Program-made: the position numbers and the translations under genes
The notes under the pieces: generated by a model
Told to the model about the DNA's origin: nothing
Database searches by the model: none
The model's input: only the letters and a program-made list of their open reading frames with translations
DNA from: Gracilaria domingensis
Taxonomy: Eukaryota > Rhodophyta > Florideophyceae > Gracilariales > Gracilariaceae
Direction: 5' to 3'
DNA length: 64,000 nucleotides
NCBI GenBank assembly: GCA_022539475.1
Contig: VCMS01000285.1
Location: 1-64,000, forward strand
Shown here: piece by piece, positions 10,455 to 21,210 of the stretch
Position numbering within the stretch: the stretch's first letter is position 1
How the letters are laid out: every line of letters starts with the position of its first letter

Positions 10455-11280
10455 CCAGCATTTGCTAGGATTGGAAGAATGGTTGACCAACTGCAATTCG
10501 AATGTTTTGCCATTCGTAGTACATCTTACAGTATATTCAAATGCGTTTAAAATAAAAAAATGCTTACGCCGGTCAAAGCAGTGGATGCATTCCAATGGAA
10601 ATGGTGCTTCACCATTCATACTTGCGAAACCATTTGAATAAACATATTGGATTATCAGTCAAACCATTCAAAGCATTCAAATAGAAACCATTTTTTTGGC
10701 AGCGGCTTGTGGCTGCGTTGATAGCACTGCCATCACCGCAGCCACAAGCCGGCAGTGGTCGCGCCGGACGCGGTGCGCCGTTGAGGCGGCCCGTATGTGT
10801 AGCGAAGGCGAGACGTGCTGCCTTACGGGGTGGCCCCTATGTAGTGCACGGCACTGAATTGAAGCAAGTATGCGCTCGTGCGCTCCGTTCAATCCCTCCA
10901 CGGAGCAGCGCACGCAGCTTAAAGGTGAGCGCCCCACCGCCGTGCCGTGTGCGCCGCGCCCCGCGAATTGTGGTTATTCTGATGACGCGCGACGGCGGTA
11001 TTATTAGTATGGGCATTCGAGGCATTGAAATGATTTTGCATTATAAGGATATATCATTCAGATGAAGAATGCACTCAAATAGTTTGCGGGCCACACTATT
11101 CAATGTAAGGAATCCAGTCGATTGTATTGTAGCGCTCATCCCTTGTTCAGTATGGACCATTCCAATGGTTCTGAAAGAGCGTTATTCAAATGGAGAAGAC
11201 CATTTTAATGATGTGCTGTTCATAGTATTCGTTGTTTGAATATAGTCAAGGAATCATTCTTCCAATGCTAGAAATGCTGG
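10455..11280. mobile_element. TIR element (826 bp, non-autonomous) upstream of the telobox gene
   Basis: The left end CCAGCATTTGCTAGGATTGG (continuing GAAGAATG) is matched by the reverse complement of the right end, CCAGCATTTCTAGCATTGG (continuing GAAGAATG). This gives terminal inverted repeats of about 27 bp with one indel and one mismatch. The outer thirds are AT-rich and full of short CCATT(C/T)(A/G)AAT-type words; the middle (about 10695-10985) is GC-rich. The middle contains an inner hairpin (CGGCTTGTGGCTGCG at 10703-10717, complement at 10737-10751). There is no transposase frame. No convincing target-site duplication flanks it, so the ends may be slightly off or eroded. It begins about 100 bp before the start codon of the telobox gene and may contain its promoter. 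Confidence 0.65.
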
Positions 11281-11626
11281 GGCCGCTACTGCTGTATATG
11301 CCTGCGCAAATACAGACGTCACGTCCCACTTCGCGGCGGCGTCTTCGTTGAGTCTTCCATAGCATGTAATCCATACCGCGTGCGCTTCTGCGCAGTCTTT
11401 TCGCCGAGTTAGGCGGCACGCGATGCGGGCAGATGGCGCCGATGCAGGCGGGGCGCGCACTCTCAAGCGCGCTTGTGCAGCTTTTCTCGCAAAAGGCTTT
11501 CTCAGTAAATGTTGTGTTTGACATGCTGCTGAGTTCCACGCCAAAGCTACTCTCGGAATTGCTCAAACACTTTCTGAGCAAGAACGCGCCGTTGCTGAAT
11601 GCATTCTTTCTGTGCTCTCCGCGCAA
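11281..11626 (-). pseudogene. Possible fragment of a Cys-containing protein gene
   Basis: Two overlapping minus-strand frames each look coding for part of their length. One gives CEKSC...PACIGAICP; the other continues with CAEAHAVWITCYGRLNEDAA. This suggests a one-base shift within a small Cys-rich protein like those at 20650 and 17960. The frames run into the right end of the TIR element at 11280, so the insertion may have truncated the gene. No family is recognised, and chance frames in GC-rich DNA are a serious alternative. Confidence 0.25.
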
Positions 11627-11639
11627 GCCGGTGAGCGAG

Positions 11640-13700
11640 AGCTTGGGACAACATTATGGCTACTGTTAAAAAGCATGACGCTACTAAGGATATACTTTTT
11701 TAAATACATACAAGAAAGAAGTAGTAAATGTCAAGAGTACTCCAGGTCGAGGCAACGTAGTTAAAAACACTATTTAATGATAATAAGGAGGATAATTAGT
11801 GAGAACAAACTAGTAAAAGATGGGAAGTTTCACGGAAGAGCGTCCCAGGAGAACTAGAATAAGAGCAAGAGGATGACCGTAGGTGAACAAAAGCGCGTGC
11901 GACAAGATTAGAAGTTCGAACAGCTCAGCACTCTTTGCTTGCAGTGTATCGTATTGACTTCTTCGATCTAGTGAGAGCACCATATTTCAATTACGCCCAG
12001 CGAACACAGAAGGGAATATATAGCAAGTGCCGGAAGATTTGTGGCACAGAAGAGGCCATGTTTGACAACGAAGGCGATATGTGGTAGGTTTAGGGACTAG
12101 AAGAGTCTTTTGGAGAAAAAGCGCAAGGAGAAAAGGAAGGTGCTGGAAAAGGTGTTGCAGGATGCAATCGAGGCTCCGGTATTGACTGGATTTCGGAGTA
12201 GGGCATGGCAATGCAAATGGCGGCCCAGATTTCAAAGTGCGAGAGGAGAGAAGGATGGGGAGGGATTTGAAGCCGTTTTGGGGCGAGACGGGTATACGAG
12301 AAGGGGAAGGGTTGCCTACCTGACTTCTAAAAAATGAGGTTTGCGGAGACGGAGAGAGAGGATGCGAACGTGTGATGGGCGAGAAATGGGTAAATAGCGG
12401 GGGTGGTGTGGACTGGGAAGAAGTGATGGGATGATTGAGGTGGGATGAGTTGCGATTGGCATTGCAACATGGGAGAAAATGGAAAGGCAAACTAGCACGA
12501 GTGCAGTTTTGGGAGAGGGTCGCGGAAAAGAGTGAATGGGGTGGTGCGGCGAAGTAGAACCTCTACAAAAACTAGGGGACCCAAGAACTAAACTGCTTGA
12601 AATGGAATTTAATATTCCAAAATTTCTTAATTTTTTGAGTGCCAGCCTCTGCTACCCGCTCGCGCGCCCCAAATAGCCCCAAAACTAGCTTAGTTTCCAA
12701 AGCGAACAGACTATATTCCACTTTGCAGAACACAGACGATGGAGGTTGGGTTGCATCGAGAAAAAGAGAGCAGATGACGAAGGGGCTCGGAAATGAAATG
12801 GTAAGGTTTCGGCACGCTCACGTACGTGTTGGTTTACAGTATTGCCCTCTTTGACCAAAGCGTATGTGAACATTCATCTCGGGGCTATGTGGCGGAGCTT
12901 CCATGCGTGTTACACAAGTGTAAGTTGGAAAATCCAGATTGTCACTTTCTGTGGCTAGGAGCAGGAGAGGTGCGCATTCTAGGAGATGACGAGAAGTAAT
13001 TCTACTTTCTTCGAGAAATTTTGTGTGTTTTCGCACAAAGTTAGTACAAATTCTGCGAAGGGAGAGAGGCATGTCTAGGCGTTGCCGCCAACGGCGCGAC
13101 GTTTTGTGCCCACCGACATTCCCACTCGACTGAACGCAAATCATGTAAACGCGCTGATTGCAGTTGGCTCGCCAGTTGGCAAACGATACACGGGCTCTGC
13201 GAAGATTGGAGACTGCGTGGCAAGGAGAGCTACAGAGGTGGGCGCCGCGGGAGACGGCTGGGCTCGAATCGGTGCGATGGCGGCGGTGAGGAAGGCGGGA
13301 AGCCGCGAAGCCTTCGTCGACCTGGCGTCGCCATCGCACGCTCACCGTCATGTCATGTCATGTCATGTCAAATGTCACGATGGCGCGCCGCAATTGAGCG
13401 GCTCACGTACAGCGCATCGTCGTGACATACGTGGCAAAGTGTGCGAGTTCTTGCCGCGCATGCGCTGCGACGAGGCTCGCGGGTGAACGTCCGCGTGGGC
13501 GCCGTGGCCACGTGCGTTGCCACGCTCTGCCCGCCGCTTTCTCGTCGATGTGCCGGTTGGTCGGTACAATCGTTGTGGGGCAAAGACGAGTGTTGCGTCT
13601 GAGAAGTAGAATAATCGTCCTTCGTTTGGGAGAAGAGCCATTTTGAGGCAGCAGGGCGGAAAATCTAGCGGCAGACCAACTAATGATGAAAGCATTTCAG
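11640..13700. other. Intergenic region with a GTCAT microsatellite
   Basis: No supported gene. The minus-strand frame at 11987-12490 is Pro/Ser/Leu low-complexity and unconvincing. A pentanucleotide GTCAT tandem (nearly five copies) lies at 13347-13370. The rest is mixed AT-rich (11660-12000) and GC-rich (13050-13560) sequence. Confidence 0.5.
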
Positions 13701-13710
13701 CATGTGTTAT

Positions 13711-15771
13711 TTATTCGAACTTTAGAAGTTTCCGCTCATCAACATACACACGATCTTCGTATGGAACTCTCACCATTCGTCCCACATCACCACGCTTTTC
13801 TATGCGAAATGCCCATCCCTGCAACAACCACAAACCATGGTCCTTATCAATGACACTGCAGAATTCCACATACCGTTCCGCGTTCTTCATGTCAAATGGC
13901 TCGGTGAAGATGATTGTGCCATACTTTCGAGCTGGGCAAAAGCTGGAGTTTACATCTGAGAGCCAGAACAGAAACGTCTTTTCGTATGTGCACGCCACTT
14001 TTATCTCTTCCACGCGCACACCGAGTGCCTGGGCCATTTGAATATCGTCTGTCACTTCGGTGAACCCGCTGAGCCAATCCAGTGTTGATGTAAGTGTTCC
14101 ATTTATGATGTAAACAATAGCCAGAACCAACCCAGCTACAAGCGACATCACCTGAGCACCATCAAATACGATTTCCAACCAGTTGTCTCTCTTTGCAAAG
14201 TTAAACACCACACTTACGACTCCCAGGACAAGGATAGCTGCCGCGAGCAAACGTCCACTGAGACCCCGTATTCCTTTTCGCTTCACTAACACACGGCCAG
14301 GTTTGTTGAGTACAGCATCCACGGTTTTAGGCTTGTACGAACAAGCTTCGAACCTGCTTGGGCGAACATCAACAGATGGTGGTGCAGCGTCCACAGAACC
14401 ATTTTCGTCAGGCTTTGAAGCTTTTTGCCATATAATCCACCAATACCAAGGGCGAGCGGGTACCTGACGGGAGTAACCTTGCACGGTACCATGCAAAAGC
14501 TTCTCATATGATTCGTATCGAACTGAAAGATCATTGGGTCGCCGCCACGGCCCTATGTGATCGACATAGAAAAGCACATCACCACGAGCATTTGTAGCGA
14601 CACGATTTACGAAATCCTGGTCCCGAGCGACAAAATCCGCAAGCGTCTGCCGTAAAAAGTCTTCTCTATTAATTGAAGTCCACTTCCCATACTGATGAAC
14701 ACTCTTAGTTTCATTCTGCATTTGGAGCCAGTCTTGTTCGCTTAGAAAGCACACGGCTTCTCCCATATCGCTTGAAGTTGTCAAGTTGAACTCAATGCGT
14801 CTGTGCTCATCCTCTGACGCTGGCGTACCTGCAATTGATTTAGCCAAAGACAATGTGGTAGAGGTCGGCGCGCTATAGCAGATTTTGCTATCAGCTGCTC
14901 GAAAGGCTATGCCAATCTCTGCCACGACATGGCACATGTCGATTTTGGACAGAGTATAGAAAGCTTGTAGGTCGAAATGGTGGTGGCCGCGTGCCTGTCT
15001 TACGCTCTGCAGGTATGAAAGACGAAAGTAGTGCATCAATTTCCATCGAATACCAGGATTGACGTGCTTGCTTTGAGAGGCTCGTAACAAGTGAATCATG
15101 ATGACGTCGATGATACACGTGAATATCATTTTTGTTAGCCTGTGGCCATCTCCAGTGCCAACAGGAAGATCTTGGTCAAGAACGCACGGGACGCCAGTTA
15201 TGGAGGTGATGAGAATATCGATCGTCTGTAGAGCAGATCGTGAAGACTGGGTTATAACGTCATGGATGACATCGGATACTGCTCCAAGCAAGTTAGGAGC
15301 AGAAGGATTAAACTCGAGACGCGATTGAGATGAGTATATCCACTGCACCAAACGGGGTATGCCCGAGTTGAAAACTTGATTGCTGCTCAGAAACTGCAAT
15401 GCCTTGCGTACAGCGAGGTAGAAGCAGAAAACCCTCTTGCGCCCAAAGCTATCGCTTTCTATCGGTTCCGTCGGCTCTGTATGGGAAGGGGTTCCCAGAG
15501 TTAAGGTTGAATGATAGAGCACTCGATAAGTGCGTGTGTTGTCATCATGATACTTGAAGCGGCCGCGCAAAATGGTGTCAGCAATGACTTCTTTGAGCGA
15601 GTCAGACCACTTGGTGTCCGTAGAATGGCCGATCAGAAACGTCTCAAGATTGTCAACGAGATAAGATTTGAACTCCTCCTCCTCCTGCAGCAGACCCGAT
15701 GCGTTTGACGGCACGATGTAGGGTAATTGTTGAGGCGCCCGTGGGGATATTGGGTCTCCCAACGACGCCAT
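13711..15771 (-). CDS. Hypothetical protein with two C-terminal membrane segments
   Basis: The protein has 686 residues from an ATG at 15771. The first 500 residues are soluble and mixed alpha/beta in look, with no recognised motif. Two hydrophobic helices follow at about 508-526 (LLAAAILVLGVVSVVFNFA) and 541-559 (VMSLVAGLVLAIVYIINGT), then a 125-residue charged C-terminal domain. There is no N-terminal signal peptide, so it is probably a tail-proximal hairpin membrane protein with both large domains on one side. A repeated ACGTCG tract lies about 50 bp before the start. I do not recognise the family. Confidence 0.6.
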   Translation of the reverse strand: MASLGDPISPRAPQQLPYIVPSNASGLLQEEEEFKSYLVDNLETFLIGHSTDTKWSDSLKEVIADTILRGRFKYHDDNTRTYRVLYHSTLTLGTPSHTEPTEPIESDSFGRKRVFCFYLAVRKALQFLSSNQVFNSGIPRLVQWIYSSQSRLEFNPSAPNLLGAVSDVIHDVITQSSRSALQTIDILITSITGVPCVLDQDLPVGTGDGHRLTKMIFTCIIDVIMIHLLRASQSKHVNPGIRWKLMHYFRLSYLQSVRQARGHHHFDLQAFYTLSKIDMCHVVAEIGIAFRAADSKICYSAPTSTTLSLAKSIAGTPASEDEHRRIEFNLTTSSDMGEAVCFLSEQDWLQMQNETKSVHQYGKWTSINREDFLRQTLADFVARDQDFVNRVATNARGDVLFYVDHIGPWRRPNDLSVRYESYEKLLHGTVQGYSRQVPARPWYWWIIWQKASKPDENGSVDAAPPSVDVRPSRFEACSYKPKTVDAVLNKPGRVLVKRKGIRGLSGRLLAAAILVLGVVSVVFNFAKRDNWLEIVFDGAQVMSLVAGLVLAIVYIINGTLTSTLDWLSGFTEVTDDIQMAQALGVRVEEIKVACTYEKTFLFWLSDVNSSFCPARKYGTIIFTEPFDMKNAERYVEFCSVIDKDHGLWLLQGWAFRIEKRGDVGRMVRVPYEDRVYVDERKLLKFE

Positions 15772-16438
15772 TGAAGATCAATACCTTCGGTACTGAAGGG
15801 CACTGTTAGCCGACCGCTCGACGTCGACGTCGACTTCGACAGAAATAGAGATCTTTACGTAGACGAGAAGTGCGCTAGGAACAACAATGTCTACATCTGT
15901 ACACACGTTACGTTCTTCTCAAACCGCGCCAGCGCGCACTTACAGCAGTGCAGCCAACTGTGCGCGTAGTGTCTGCGGCGCCACCAAAACCCCATTATCG
16001 CCATCAGCACACTCCACCCGAAACACCGCCAACCACGGCGTCGCCATCGCACATGCGTGCGCCGCCTGCTGCTCCACTACCCTCCGTCGCTGCTGCTGCA
16101 GCGCATCGCACGCATGGGGCGGCCTTCGCGCGCCGCGCGGTTCTCTTTCTCGCGCACCGCGCTGGTTTACCGAGATCCTGTAAACATCTTTTCGGCGCAG
16201 TGCCAAGTCTCAGAGACATAGACAACGCTTTGAATCCGCCACCATTCTGCGGAATGGTGGCGCATACGTATCCCGCATGAACAGCCTCCATATGTACCTT
16301 GGTATCCAGCAGGTAGCCTTCTACCTTGTCGGAACTTTAGGTTATCGCCCATATTCAAGTATCAGCGCAGCGAAATGCAGCACTGCGGGCACCTCATTTC
16401 CGCACTCCTCTTGTGCTGCTTTCGTGCTCTTCGCCGAG
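15772..16438. other. Divergent intergenic region
   Basis: This stretch lies between the minus-strand gene starting at 15771 and the plus-strand gene starting at 16439, so it probably holds both promoters. It contains GACGTC/CGTCGA repeats near 15820 and a GC-rich block at 15950-16150. No supported frame. Confidence 0.5.
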
Positions 16439-17485
16439 ATGAGCTCATATCATTTCCACGTTAGAAAGCTGTCCATTCTGTTTTTTCTCCTTGTGACCGT
16501 TCTCCCCCGTGCGAAAGCGCAAAACTGTTGCGAGCTAACGGAGGAGCAGCTGCAGGACATGCGCGGTCGAAAAGATTCCTGCCCTTCGACTGCTGTACAA
16601 GAGACAGTCACGAAATGCGAGGACTGTGCGCCCAACACGTGCCGCGTAGGACGTCGTTGTTACTGTCCGGGTTCTTTCCTCTTTTCTTTTCTGTCCCAAC
16701 TCGATTGTAAAGAAAGCTTTCTCGAGGTGTGGCCACAGTCCATCGGCAAGGAAGATCGATACTGGAGAAGTTGCAAGCCGACGTTTGAACCGCCCGAGCC
16801 ATCCACCAGGTCTTGCTGCGGAATGACTGCAGATGAATTGGACGCCATGGTCGGAAGAAGCAACAGCTGCCCGAGGTTTTCTATCTCGTTTCATCCAATT
16901 GAAACGCTGTCAGAAAAATGCCGCTCTTGTTCGCCTGGAACATGTCGCGTGAACTTTGGATGTTACTGTCCTTCAGATTTCCTCGAGTCTATTTTGCTTC
17001 CAATAGAATATAAAGACTCTTTTGGAGAAAAGTGGCCCGACTCCATTGGAGAAGTCGACAGAGATTGGCGCAGCTGCTACAACAGTAGCGAGCAATCTGT
17101 TTCGGCCGAGGATATCATGGCAAATGAAAGCTCTACCGCAGCTGAAGGTATCCCTGGAGCAGGAGACTCGTATGATAGTCAAGGCTCTTCGGAAGGTGCA
17201 TCTAGCTCTACAACATTTACGTCAAGCACTTCGTCGCCGCCCAATTCAAGCGGAGTCAAGAACGAAACGACAAACAATGGTGGTGGATCAAGTTCGCTAA
17301 CTGGAGGGGAGGCGAAGGACAGCTCATTAACGGTATTAGAAGTGGTCGGCATCATTGCAGGTGTGGTGAGCGCGATCGTGACGGTCGTTGGAGGATTGGC
17401 TGCGCTTCGGAAGCGGGAGGAACACAGACGGCAAGCAAGGGTCGGACAATTCGAACAACTGGATCCAATACCGAGCAAGCTGTAA
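16439..17485 (+). CDS. Type I membrane protein with two tandem Cys-rich ectodomains
   Basis: I start at ATG 16439 because it places a classic signal peptide (residues 1-27, hydrophobic core LSILFFLLVTVLP, AKA cleavage) directly before the first Cys pair; the frame is open further upstream. Residues 30-112 and 126-213 are two copies of the same roughly 85-residue domain: CC(E/G)(L/M)T, then SCP, C..C.P.TCRV, CYCP, W(P)(Q/D)SIG, and a final WRSC. A Ser/Thr/Gly/Asn-rich stalk (214-297) leads to a single membrane helix (298-322, EVVGIIAGVVSAIVTVVGGL) and a short basic tail. The architecture is that of a surface receptor or adhesin. I know no family with this Cys spacing. The neighbouring genes at 17960 and 20650 also encode secreted Cys-rich proteins. 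Confidence 0.75.
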   Translation: MSSYHFHVRKLSILFFLLVTVLPRAKAQNCCELTEEQLQDMRGRKDSCPSTAVQETVTKCEDCAPNTCRVGRRCYCPGSFLFSFLSQLDCKESFLEVWPQSIGKEDRYWRSCKPTFEPPEPSTRSCCGMTADELDAMVGRSNSCPRFSISFHPIETLSEKCRSCSPGTCRVNFGCYCPSDFLESILLPIEYKDSFGEKWPDSIGEVDRDWRSCYNSSEQSVSAEDIMANESSTAAEGIPGAGDSYDSQGSSEGASSSTTFTSSTSSPPNSSGVKNETTNNGGGSSSLTGGEAKDSSLTVLEVVGIIAGVVSAIVTVVGGLAALRKREEHRRQARVGQFEQLDPIPSKL

Positions 17486-17959
17486 TTCTGCTACGAAAAG
17501 CTCGAAGGTGTGAAGGAGCAACTGTTTTGATTCATGCATGCATCTCAGGTGTCAGGAGTTGTAAAACCACCAGTGTGAATTGAAAGCTAAAAGGCTGTTT
17601 GTGTGACTGCCTCTGAAAGTAAGGTGCCACCTTGGCTGACCACACAACAGGCTCCACTTGTTGTACTCAACCCCCTTACGATCGAACAACTCTTTGCGAT
17701 GAATCTTTCGCGTCCTGTAAAGGCCCATGAGCAGATATCTATATTTGGAACAAAACACGCCAAAACAGTTTCCTTTTCTGTCATGAAGGCGATCTTCTTT
17801 TCGCTCCGCCTCTTGGAGTAGATACATACTCGTGCACTCAAAACGGTTGTAAATCGCTTTGCCACTGGGCCAAGCTCCGTCGCCGTCGATCCCACACAGG
17901 CATCCTGCTTACACCCCCGACGCACCGTGAGGCGGGACTCGCTCCGATGGGGCGATCCC

Positions 17960-18715
17960 CTAAAGCTCATACTTGAGGTAGCTAAGATCGCCCGGAACCA
18001 CCACCGCGCACTCAAACTTGCGCGCCGACGCAGCCCTGACGCGTTTGCAGCACGTCTGCAGCAGCTGGAGCCCCAGCACGTCATAGTCGCCCGGCGCGCG
18101 GCGACAGAGCTCGCCCATGCGCTGCTCGCTCTCCAGCGCGCAGAGGCGCACCGCCTCCACCTCCGCGGCGGTGTCCGCCTGCGGCCCGTCCAGCAGGAAG
18201 CGCGCCCAGCCGGGGTTGACCTCGTAAAAGTCGTTCTGCGCGCACTCGCACACAAACGCCACGCTGGACTGCAGCTCGTTGGCCGACGACGCCACCTTGG
18301 ACGCGCAGCTGGCGCTGTCAAACGTGAACGCGCGCGTGTCGCGCGCGTCGGCCGCCGACAGCGGCGGGCGCTGCACGCACGCGCGCAGCACGGGGCGCGC
18401 GTGGCGCTGGAAGGACGTGGCGTTGAGGTACGTGCAGTTGCGCACGAGCGCGGGCAGCGCGCGCGCGATGCAGTGCGCCGTGGCGTTGGCGCGGCCCGCC
18501 GTGTCGAGCGCCGGCGGCGGCGCGTCCGTGAACACGAACGCCTTGGCCACGAGGAAGGAGCGCTTGCAGACGAGCGCGTACGCGCTGCGCTCGGCGGTGC
18601 CGAACACGCGCGAGAGCTCGACTTTGTGCGGCCAGTGGGTTCCGGCGTCGGCGAGCAGCAGCAGCGCGGCGAGGGCGGCGAGGGCGGCGGGGGCGGCGGG
18701 GACGTGGCGCGGCAT
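17960..18715 (-). CDS. Secreted Cys-rich hypothetical protein
   Basis: The frame extends back to 19039, but the ATG at 18715 gives a strong signal peptide (MPRHVPAAPAALAALAALLL, then ADAG), so I take a 251-residue product. The mature part has about twelve Cys residues in pairs typical of disulphides (CIAR...RNC, VCEC, LCRR, TCCKR) and NAT/NCT/NAT N-glycosylation sequons. Codon use is extremely GC-rich compared with the gene before it, which also opens long meaningless frames on the other strand. Function unknown; probably an extracellular or wall protein. It lies tail to tail with the gene at 16439. Confidence 0.6.
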   Translation of the reverse strand: MPRHVPAAPAALAALAALLLLADAGTHWPHKVELSRVFGTAERSAYALVCKRSFLVAKAFVFTDAPPPALDTAGRANATAHCIARALPALVRNCTYLNATSFQRHARPVLRACVQRPPLSAADARDTRAFTFDSASCASKVASSANELQSSVAFVCECAQNDFYEVNPGWARFLLDGPQADTAAEVEAVRLCALESEQRMGELCRRAPGDYDVLGLQLLQTCCKRVRAASARKFECAVVVPGDLSYLKYEL

Positions 18716-20649
18716 TTGGATGGGCGGGCGGTGGGGTTGGGCGGAGATGGCTTTTGCTTTCGGCGGCTTTTGGGTGCGGCAGTGTGTCGGATGGAGGTGC
18801 GGGCGCTGAGGGCGGCGCGGTACTTGTAGTGGGAGCGACGGTGCGAATGCGGCGACTGTTTGACGGCTTGCGGTATGATGATTCTTGCTGCGGAACGCAT
18901 GGCGGGGAAGGGCGGGCATGGCGGTGGTATCTTGCGGCGCGCACTCTCGCGACCGCGGCTGCTTCCGACGGCGATGTTCGCGCGCACTTGGAGGCGGCAC
19001 TTGCGCGCCGCAAGCAGCGGCGTCAATTGCAATTGACAAGATGTAATCGAGAAGCGCGTCGTGTCACCATGACATGGTGCCGTCTCTTGACATTGTCACG
19101 TGACTTGCCGTGTTGCGCAGCACGCGCATGGCGCGCGCCGTGCAGCTCTCTCCCCACTGCGCTGCCCGAAAGGCGCTCACTGCGCCCTTCATCATCGATG
19201 AACGACTGCCAACGACCAAGTTGGAAGAGCACTCGGGGTTGTGAGTTCGTGACACAGCGCCTGATGGTTCCAGTTGCAACCTGTTGCCTCCTCCCACGGG
19301 GCTGTTCTGCGACGGCAGCGTAGCGTTTACCGCCATTTATCGATATGCCGCGCCGACTGCATGCATCATGAATCTTGGTTTGCTCCGAGTGTGCTAATCA
19401 CACTGACGTTCTGATCTGTCTCAAGTTGCGGAACTCCCCACGCTTCGGTGCATCTCGTCACGTGAAGAGCGCACTCGCTCATTTAAAGCGGCTGTATGTG
19501 TGGCCCATCAGTTTGAGTACATGGCCCATACAGGTACCGCCTCCACGCGCACACTCCGCTCTGTCAGCTGCGCTCAATGCTGCATTGCTTGCGCAGTGCG
19601 CAAGTACGTCGTGGATTGACGTGGCGCTTGCCTGGTAAGTTACCATCTTCGTGAACGTGTTACCAGTGGTAACACGTTCACGGAGATAGCGAGAAAGCAC
19701 TTTTTGCAACGAATCCATCTCGACCCCACAGCACCCAGACCGCGTAGCTGCTGGGCGTTAAATTGATGTAGTACTTGACATACGCGGAGGAACCGAGTCA
19801 CAAGCCGCGCTCGGTGCGTCCGCCGCAACGCGCAGTATTGCTGCCGCAAGTCGCACACGCTGCCAAACGTGCTGCAAGCGAGCCTTCGCGGCAGCACCGA
19901 ACATTAGCGGCCCATTCTGTCTTTGGTCGCAAACGTTCAACATTGCAGCAGTACTGAGCCGGGATCGAGGAAACCAGAGCGCGAGCACAGCGTGCAGACC
20001 ACGGAGAACGGCTACACGGAGCGGGCAACCTTGTCCGCAAGGCCGCGAACAACCGGCGCGCAGCTCCTTGGCCCACTGTCCGCCCGCCAGAACGGCATGA
20101 CGGCCGTCCACGTCCTGAAACGACCGACATTTTGGCCATTGTCGACGTGGCGTCCGCGCTGAAAAACAACTCGGTCGCAATGCAGCTACCACCGCGCGCC
20201 TGCCTCCACGCGCTCCACCGTTCACCGCACGCCATGCAAACCGCGCAATGCGCACACAGCCTCATCACTCACACACGCCCTCCAGTAAAGGCGCTTCTGC
20301 TCCGCAGACGGCGTGGGAGCGGTTTGGGTGCACTCGGCGCCTGCCGGGGAGCCCAAATTCGGTCCCGCCCTCACGACATGAGGCTGCCTGTTTCTTTGCG
20401 AGCGAGACACAGTCTGTTGCCCATGCTTTCTGATTTTGCTCTGAAACGTAGAGACAACGTGGTTCACTCCAGGCTGAGCCGTGCGGTTTGCAGAAGAGCT
20501 CAACGAAATCCTGCTGCGTAGCTCATTTGCTCCAGTACTTAAAAGACGCTCGGCTGCGATCTCTGTCAGAAGAGCGAGCTTGATGCAACCCAGGGAACAG
20601 AAAAACCGCCGCTTCTTGCACAACTCCCAACGTACAGTGTTTGCTAATA
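18716..20649. other. GC-rich intergenic region
   Basis: Overlapping frames exist on both strands but none shows a signal peptide, motif or consistent start. It holds the palindrome at 19650-19682 and, near 20538-20546, an ACTTAAAAG word that could serve as a TATA-like element about 110 bp before the ATG at 20650. Confidence 0.4.
19650..19682. repeat. Perfect 33-bp palindrome (16-1-16)
   Basis: The arms CGTGAACGTGTTACCA and its exact reverse complement are separated by a single G. It lies in an intergenic region and resembles the palindrome at 37238-37270 in form but not in sequence. Confidence 0.9.
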
Positions 20650-21210
20650 ATGTTTTCCTTCTTGTTCATCGCGTTGCTGAGCGCCACCGCCGTGCTAGCC
20701 GCACCCGACTACGAACCCATCATCCCCGTGTCTCAGAGAATTGCCTCTCCCTGCTCGGAACAGTGCGAGCCAGCGTTCGTCTCCATGTACAGCTGCCTGC
20801 AGGGTCTGTACGACAACCAGTGCATCATAAAGAGCTGCGGCAGCCCGAGCGACCACCCGTGGACAAGATGCACGCGCAACCCGGACGCGCCCACGCCGTC
20901 GCCCACGCCGTCCAGCTGCGCCATCAGGGCGCTCGGCGACGAGCACGATCTGGAGCGCTTTGAGGTGCAGTGCAAGTGCCCCAGCTCCGGGCTGCGCAGC
21001 GTGTTCCGCTCGTCGCCGCTGGACGTGCACTACTGCATGAGGGCGTGCTACATGATGAGCGACGAGTACCGGCAGGCGTGCGATGCGTACGACCGCTCTG
21101 GCGACAGCAGCACCAGGCACATCGGGCCGGTGTTTGAGAGGGTCGGGCGCACGTGCTGCGAGCACAAGTGCGGCGGAGTGTATGGCCGGCGCACTTGCAA
21201 CCGCGCGTGA
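20650..21210 (+). CDS. Secreted Cys-rich protein
   Basis: The ATG at 20650 gives 186 residues; an upstream TTG in frame is ignored. Residues 1-17 form a signal peptide (MFSFLFIALLSATAVLA). The mature protein has about 16 Cys in a regular pattern (CSEQCEP...CIIKSC...CKCP...CMRAC...CCEHKC), a proline-rich linker (TPSPTPS), and ends CGGVYGRRTCNRA. The style suggests a compact disulphide-rich extracellular protein. A decayed copy of its last 40 codons lies at 24538-24661 as part of a tandem duplication. Its 3' end faces that of the ankyrin gene at 21923. The family is not recognised. Confidence 0.7.
   Translation: MFSFLFIALLSATAVLAAPDYEPIIPVSQRIASPCSEQCEPAFVSMYSCLQGLYDNQCIIKSCGSPSDHPWTRCTRNPDAPTPSPTPSSCAIRALGDEHDLERFEVQCKCPSSGLRSVFRSSPLDVHYCMRACYMMSDEYRQACDAYDRSGDSSTRHIGPVFERVGRTCCEHKCGGVYGRRTCNRA

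Noticed and set aside
17927-18829. 300-residue plus-strand frame
   Set aside because: Antisense shadow of the gene at 17960-18715; composition is Arg/Ala/Val/Gly without any domain.
17587-19032. 481-residue minus-strand frame overlapping the Cys-rich gene
   Set aside because: It is Arg/Ala/Ser/Pro low-complexity, produced by GC-rich DNA in a frame next to the gene at 17960-18715, which has a signal peptide and regular Cys pattern.
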